The notes beneath the pieces are model-generated. The model was not told where the DNA came from. It was given only the letters and a program-made list of their open reading frames with translations, and searched no databases. Positions 60,171-64,000 of a stretch of 64,000 nt of DNA are shown piece by piece (position 1 is the stretch's first letter; every line of letters starts with the position of its first letter). This stretch comes from Anaerolineae bacterium (GTDB lineage Bacteria > Chloroflexota > Anaerolineae > Aggregatilineales > Phototrophicaceae): assembly GCA_022843745.1 (NCBI GenBank), contig JALHNB010000006.1:137714-201713 (forward strand), written 5' to 3'. Made by a program: the position numbers and the translations under genes.

Positions 60171-60596
60171 GGGGAATCCTACTTATCTTAAACGTTTTAC
60201 ATACACCGTTTTAACACAATTTTTTACACTATAATCCATTTGCTAGACGAAAGATAGATTCCAGATATAACTTTTGAAATTATGTGTAAGGCAATATGCC
60301 AGAGTATCTTGATACAATATTGATAAAAAACATACATTGACAGCCCTGATCCTGAGGATTATTATCAATTTATCGTAAAGATTGAGATTAAAAATGGCTA
60401 CTCAAGCACAACTGCATATTTGCAGCGCGCCGTTTTGTTGTTATATCAGCAAGTCCGCCCGACATCGTCCTCACACCTATACCACCTACCCACCACCTGA
60501 CTGACGACCCATACTTGATATTATAAATCTTATCTTTTTTGCTTCACGCCTGTGTACGTGCTGTTCTATTTGTTGGCACATTAGGAGTCTATCGAC
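60171..60596 (+). other. 426-nt gene-free region and leader of the KimA-like gene
   Basis: Between the divergent map and KimA-like genes. It is AT-rich at the left and C-rich around 60460-60510. A promoter at 60337-60365 would leave a 225-nt leader. It contains a 36-codon frame (60394-60504, MATQAQLHICSAPFCCYISK...) without a good ribosome-binding site. I see no ydaO/c-di-AMP riboswitch consensus (no GGGGAACC-like core). AGGAG lies 9 nt before the KimA-like ATG. Confidence 0.6.
60337..60365 (+). promoter_or_regulatory. Sigma70 promoter of the KimA-like gene
   Basis: Perfect TTGACA (60337-60342), a 17-nt spacer and TATTAT (60360-60365, one mismatch). Transcription would begin near 60372. Confidence 0.75.
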
Positions 60597-62537
60597 ATGA
60601 ATATTGGCCGCATCCTAGTCGGCAAGCCGCTGCAAACCAAAGACCTGATCCACCAATCGATCAGTAAACCTGTTGGTTTGGCTGTCTTCGCATCCGATGC
60701 GTTATCATCCACTGCTTACGCAACTGAGGAAATTCTTATCATTCTGGCTTTCACGGGTGCAACCTGGGCGAGTGGCGGGAATATCCTCGGCCTCTCAATA
60801 CCGATTGCCATTGCGATTGCAATACTTCTGGTAATCGTCACGATTTCTTATCGCCAGACGATTTTTGCCTACCCCGGCGGCGGCGGTGCTTACATCGTTG
60901 CCCGCGATAACCTGGGTGAAATTCCGGCGCAGGTCGCTGGTGCGGCGCTGCTCACCGACTATATCCTGACCGTCGCCGTGAGTATTTCCGCTGGCGTGGC
61001 ACAGATCACGTCGGCGTTTCCAGGGCTGCGGCCTTTGCGCGTCGAGATTGCCGTTGCGGTAATTATCTTCATCACGGTGATTAACCTGCGCGGTCTCAAG
61101 GAAAGTGGTCGCATCTTCGCTGTTCCGACGTATTTCTTCCTGGTCTCCACATTCCTGATGTTGGGTGTTGGCTTGGTTCGCTTTTTATCAGGTTCGCTGC
61201 CAACAGTCGTTGATGTCGAAGCCATGCACCATGTTGTAGAACCGCTAGGCATATTTCTGATTTTACGAGCTTTTTCCAGCGGCTGTACCGCGCTGACAGG
61301 CATCGAAGCCATTTCCAACGGCATCACCGCCTTTAAAGAACCGCGCAGCCATAATGCCGCGACAACGCTGACATGGATGAGTGGTATTCTCATCGCGCTG
61401 TTCCTGGGCATCACCTTGCTGGCGAACCAGATTCACGCTGTACCGAGCGAAACTGAAACCGTCATTTCCCAGCTTGGCCGCACAATTTACGGTGAGGGCA
61501 GCATTTTTTATCTGTTAACGCTGGCAGGCACGGCGCTGATTTTGTTGATGGCCGCCAATACCAGCTATGCCGATTTCCCGCGTCTGGCAGCGCTTCAGGC
61601 TGCCGATGGTTTTTTGCCACGCCAATTAACCTATCGTGGCAGTCGTCTGGTATTTTCGTGGGGTATTGTGCTGCTGGCAGCCGCTGCTTCGCTGCTGGTA
61701 ATCGTCGCCGACGCGCGTACAACAGCTCTCATTCCGCTGTATGCAGTCGGTGTGTTTATGAGCTTCACCATCTCACAGGCGGGTATGGTCGTCCGTTTCA
61801 ATCGCATCAGCAAACTCAAACCCGGCGAAATCGGTCACAGCCTGGAAACGCCGTTGACCTATGACCCAACGTGGCGGCACAAGTTAGTTATCAGCGCCAT
61901 CGGTGCGGTCTGCACGTTTGTCGTCATGTGCGTCTTTGCCATCACCAAATTCACAAGTGGCGCATGGTTTGTGGTGATAGTGATCCCAACCCTGGTTTTC
62001 ATTTTCTTTCGCATTCACCGCCATTACAAAGATGTCGCTATCAACCTGAGCCGCGAAAGCACGGCAAGTGTGCGGACACAACCTGTACGTACTGTCATTC
62101 TGGTTGACAATGTTCATGCCGAAACAGTACGCATGGTCAACTTTGCCAAATCTCTGGGGCATCGCTGGACGGCCATTCACGTGGGCGTTAGCCCGGAAAA
62201 AGCCGAAGAAGCAAAAACAAAGTGGCAATCGCGTATCGGTGAAGGCGAATTAGTAATCATTCCATCGCCCTATCGCCAGTTGATTGAGCCGATTCGCGAC
62301 TATATCGAGCAGCTCCAGGCTGAAGAACCCGACTGTTTCGTTCATGTCATCATGGGGCATCTCGCGATGGAAAATTACTGGGAGCAGGCACTCCACCAGA
62401 ACAGCGCACTCATCTTTAATCTAGCGCTGGCACAAATGGAGGATGTCGCGGTAACAACCGTTCCTTATCAGATTCACCATATCCATCGCCAACCGAAAGC
62501 TGTGGTCGAACCACAAGCGCCTACAGAACAAAACTAA
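60597..62537 (+). CDS. APC-superfamily permease, KimA-like (probable potassium importer)
   Basis: A 646-residue membrane protein with about 12 transmembrane segments (to about residue 450) and a cytosolic C-terminal domain of about 195 residues. The N-terminus (ILVGKPLQTKD, VFASDALSSTAYATEEILII, YRQTIFAYPGGGGAYIVARD, NLGE) follows B. subtilis KimA, a high-affinity potassium/proton symporter inhibited by c-di-AMP. The C-terminal domain has VILVDNVHAETVRMVNFAKS and ends in a long hydrophilic tail. It is monocistronic with its own promoter and terminator. An amino acid substrate is possible, since this family sits in the APC superfamily. Confidence 0.85.
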   Translation: MNIGRILVGKPLQTKDLIHQSISKPVGLAVFASDALSSTAYATEEILIILAFTGATWASGGNILGLSIPIAIAIAILLVIVTISYRQTIFAYPGGGGAYIVARDNLGEIPAQVAGAALLTDYILTVAVSISAGVAQITSAFPGLRPLRVEIAVAVIIFITVINLRGLKESGRIFAVPTYFFLVSTFLMLGVGLVRFLSGSLPTVVDVEAMHHVVEPLGIFLILRAFSSGCTALTGIEAISNGITAFKEPRSHNAATTLTWMSGILIALFLGITLLANQIHAVPSETETVISQLGRTIYGEGSIFYLLTLAGTALILLMAANTSYADFPRLAALQAADGFLPRQLTYRGSRLVFSWGIVLLAAAASLLVIVADARTTALIPLYAVGVFMSFTISQAGMVVRFNRISKLKPGEIGHSLETPLTYDPTWRHKLVISAIGAVCTFVVMCVFAITKFTSGAWFVVIVIPTLVFIFFRIHRHYKDVAINLSRESTASVRTQPVRTVILVDNVHAETVRMVNFAKSLGHRWTAIHVGVSPEKAEEAKTKWQSRIGEGELVIIPSPYRQLIEPIRDYIEQLQAEEPDCFVHVIMGHLAMENYWEQALHQNSALIFNLALAQMEDVAVTTVPYQIHHIHRQPKAVVEPQAPTEQN

Positions 62538-62553
62538 TCTCGTTTGATCCTCG

Positions 62554-62580
62554 AAATGCGCTGGCTTCCGGCGCATTTTT
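62554..62580 (+). terminator. Intrinsic terminator of the KimA-like gene
   Basis: AAATGCGC and GCGCATTT form an 8-bp stem with a 9-nt loop and continue into TTTTT. It lies 17 nt after the stop codon. Confidence 0.85.
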
Positions 62581-62584
62581 GATT

Positions 62585-62630
62585 CCACTTGAAGTGGTGT
62601 TCTGTACGAAAATGCTTCGCGCGTTATACT
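62585..62630 (+). promoter_or_regulatory. Operator-like palindrome and -10 box before the mannonate dehydratase gene
   Basis: CCACTT-G-AAGTGG (62585-62597) is a perfect 13-nt palindrome. TATACT (62625-62630) is a good -10 about 35 nt before the ATG, but its -35 is poor. The palindrome lies just upstream of the -35 position, where an activator or a repressor of a sugar-acid gene could bind. Confidence 0.4.
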
Positions 62631-62664
62631 GATGAGACTTACCCAAATTCATTGAGATAAAATT

Positions 62665-63876
62665 ATGAAAATTACCAATGTAAAAGTGCTTGTCACCTGC
62701 CCTGGGCGCAATTATGTCCTCGTCAAAATTGAGACGGATGAGGGGCTTTATGGCTGGGGGGACGCGACGCTCAACGGGCGCGAACTCGCCGTTGCCAGCG
62801 CCCTTGAGGACCATATCGCGCCGCTGCTGATCGGACGTGACCCGGATCGGATCGAAGATGCCTGGCAGATGATTTTTCGGGGGACGTACTGGCGCGGCGG
62901 CCCGGTGTTGATGACCGCGCTGGCAGGTGTTGATCTGGCTTTGTGGGATATTAAAGGAAAACGTGCCGGGCTACCCGTCTATTCGCTGCTCGGCGGCAAA
63001 ACGCGCGAGGGTGCGCTGGCCTATACTCACTGTGGTGGCGAAGATTTTCACGAGGTTGAGGACGAGGTGCGAGCAGCGCTGGCACGCGGCTTCAAAAATG
63101 TTCGTGTTCAGGTCAGTATCCCCGGCAATGTCGGCACCTATGGCACTGCCCCAGGCCGCAGCACTGTGATGGGCAGTACGCGCCCGGATATGCCCTATGT
63201 CGAGCAGTGGGAACCTGCACCCTATCTGCGCACGATTCCCAAAATGTTTGAACATCTGCGTGTCGCGCTCGGTGATGAAGTCGAGCTGCTGCATGACGTT
63301 CACGAACGCCTGAACCCGATTCAGGCATCACGACTGGCGCAGGAACTCGAACCTTATCACTTGTTTTTCCTGGAAGACCCGCTGCGCCCGGAACATAAAG
63401 AGAGCTTTCGGCTGATCCGCCAGCACACCACGACACCAATCGCGATGGGCGAGCTATTCCACAGCCGTTGGGAAGCCGTGCCGCTGATTACCGAGCAGTT
63501 GATCGACTTTATCCGCTGCGACATTGGGCATATCGGCGGTCTGACCGAGGCGCGGAAAATCGCCGTACTTGCCGAAACGTATAACGTGCAAACCGCATGG
63601 CATGGCCCCGGCGACATCGCGCCCATGACTCACGCTGCTAACGTTCACCTGGACATTTCGATCCCCAATTTTGGCGTTCAGGAAATGGTCCATTTCCCAG
63701 AGGTCACGCAGGAAGTGATTTTCGGCGGACCGACCTTTGATAATGGCTACATGGTCGTCAGCGACAGGCCGGGACTCGGCACGGATGTGAACGAAGCCGC
63801 CGCCGCGAAATATCCCTATGAGCGCTCCTATCTGCCAATGGTGCGTCGCTTCGATGGCAGCGTCCACGACTGGTAA
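62665..63876 (+). CDS. manD: D-mannonate dehydratase (ManD/RspA family)
   Basis: Enolase-superfamily enzyme that dehydrates D-mannonate to 2-keto-3-deoxygluconate. The 403-residue protein has Arg147, Tyr159 (VGTYGTAPGRS), the metal ligands Asp211, Glu237 (FLEDPLRPE) and Glu263 (MGELFHSRWE), and His213 (HDVHERL). These match, within one residue, the active-site set known for the Novosphingobium ManD (Arg147, Tyr159, Asp210, His212, Glu236, Glu262). The family-typical C-terminus ending in VHDW is present. No neighbouring uronate pathway gene is in the window; the gene is single. Some relatives have very low activity or use D-gluconate. Confidence 0.93.
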   Translation: MKITNVKVLVTCPGRNYVLVKIETDEGLYGWGDATLNGRELAVASALEDHIAPLLIGRDPDRIEDAWQMIFRGTYWRGGPVLMTALAGVDLALWDIKGKRAGLPVYSLLGGKTREGALAYTHCGGEDFHEVEDEVRAALARGFKNVRVQVSIPGNVGTYGTAPGRSTVMGSTRPDMPYVEQWEPAPYLRTIPKMFEHLRVALGDEVELLHDVHERLNPIQASRLAQELEPYHLFFLEDPLRPEHKESFRLIRQHTTTPIAMGELFHSRWEAVPLITEQLIDFIRCDIGHIGGLTEARKIAVLAETYNVQTAWHGPGDIAPMTHAANVHLDISIPNFGVQEMVHFPEVTQEVIFGGPTFDNGYMVVSDRPGLGTDVNEAAAAKYPYERSYLPMVRRFDGSVHDW

Positions 63877-63954
63877 ATCAATGAAGTGATTCAAGCTTTT
63901 CAAAAAGAGAAGGATAGTGCAAAGTGGTTAAAAGCCTCACAAAGGAAAATAACC

Positions 63955-64000
63955 ATGAGCACTATCCCGACCAGTGTAACAGAAGAGCAATTTGAACAAC
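63955..64000 (+). CDS. Start of an ORF cut by the right edge, possibly a transposase
   Basis: ATG at 63955, with AAAGGAAAATAACC just before it, opens a frame reading MSTIPTSVTEEQFEQ to the window end. The opening resembles the N-terminus of IS5-like transposases common in environmental Chloroflexota, but 15 residues are too few for a call. GGATAGTGC (63912) and GCACTATCC (63958) are inverted and could form a hairpin across the start. Confidence 0.4.
   Translation, partial: MSTIPTSVTEEQFEQ

Noticed and set aside
60394..60504. 36-codon leader peptide in the KimA-like leader
   Set aside because: No convincing ribosome-binding site and no amino-acid run typical of attenuation; kept only as a remark.
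60366..60596. ydaO-type c-di-AMP riboswitch before the KimA-like gene
   Set aside because: I could not find the conserved G-rich core or flanking pairing. This was read by eye, so a covariance search could still find one.
63877..64000. Complete insertion sequence at the right edge
   Set aside because: Only 15 codons are visible and no terminal inverted repeat can be confirmed inside the window.

Overview
The window is bacterial chromosome of moderate GC content, probably from an Anaerolineae-like member of the Chloroflexota. This rests on the style of the ribosomal superoperon, the frequent TTG and GTG starts, the envelope and transport genes, and many short palindromic intergenic repeats. 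No rRNA is present, so the assignment is an inference. Coding density is high and most genes run on the minus strand.

Positions 1-12,100 are a cell-surface glycan locus. It holds an O-antigen-ligase-like membrane protein cut by the left edge, a Wzm/Wzt-type ABC exporter followed by two family 2 glycosyltransferases in one overlapping plus-strand operon, and a glycolipid-binding-domain protein. A minus-strand pair, an initiating polyprenyl-phosphate sugar transferase and a WecG/TagA transferase, would build the first two sugars of the lipid-linked chain. An exported S41-type protease and a long-form sugar-1-phosphate nucleotidylyltransferase follow.

Positions 12,100-24,900 are mixed housekeeping: a DinB-like protein, a flavodoxin, an M32 carboxypeptidase, a VOC protein, an HldE-like kinase, lgt, a CDP-alcohol phosphatidyltransferase, tRNA-Pro(CGG), an APH-like kinase, a GNAT acetyltransferase, a THUMP methyltransferase, a Lon-like protease, a DUF4269 protein and a DUF433/DUF5615 toxin-antitoxin pair. 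Positions 24,970-30,090 are a tight six-gene minus-strand operon (CoA-binding protein, DUF885 peptidase-like protein, methyltransferase, second CoA-binding protein, second methyltransferase, MazG).

Positions 30,230-52,500 are one continuous str-S10-spc-alpha superoperon on the minus strand. A clear sigma70 promoter stands upstream of rpsL and an intrinsic terminator lies behind rpsI. The order is rpsL-rpsG-fusA-tuf-rpsJ-rplC-rplD-rplW-rplB-rpsS-rplV-rpsC-rplP-rpmC-rpsQ-rplN-rplX-rplE-rpsN-rpsH-rplF-rplR-rpsE-rpmD-rplO-secY-[PhyH]-adk-map-rpmJ-rpsM-rpsK-rpoA-rplQ-truA-rplM-rpsI. rpsD and infA are missing from their usual places. A phytanoyl-CoA-dioxygenase-family gene sits between secY and adk, next to a perfect 30-bp palindrome. 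Several junctions carry hairpins.

Positions 52,540-64,000 hold an exported PPC-domain protein, an FHA-receiver fusion, an acyl-CoA dehydrogenase with operator-like palindromes, two overlapping TIR-domain genes, an exported VIT-VWA protein, a second methionine aminopeptidase, a KimA-like permease with a long leader, a D-mannonate dehydratase with all expected active-site residues, and the first codons of a possible transposase.

The most unusual items are the TIR pair (one partner keeps the catalytic glutamate, the other has glutamine there), the PhyH gene inside the spc operon, the altered zinc ligands of S14, and the family of near-perfect palindromes.
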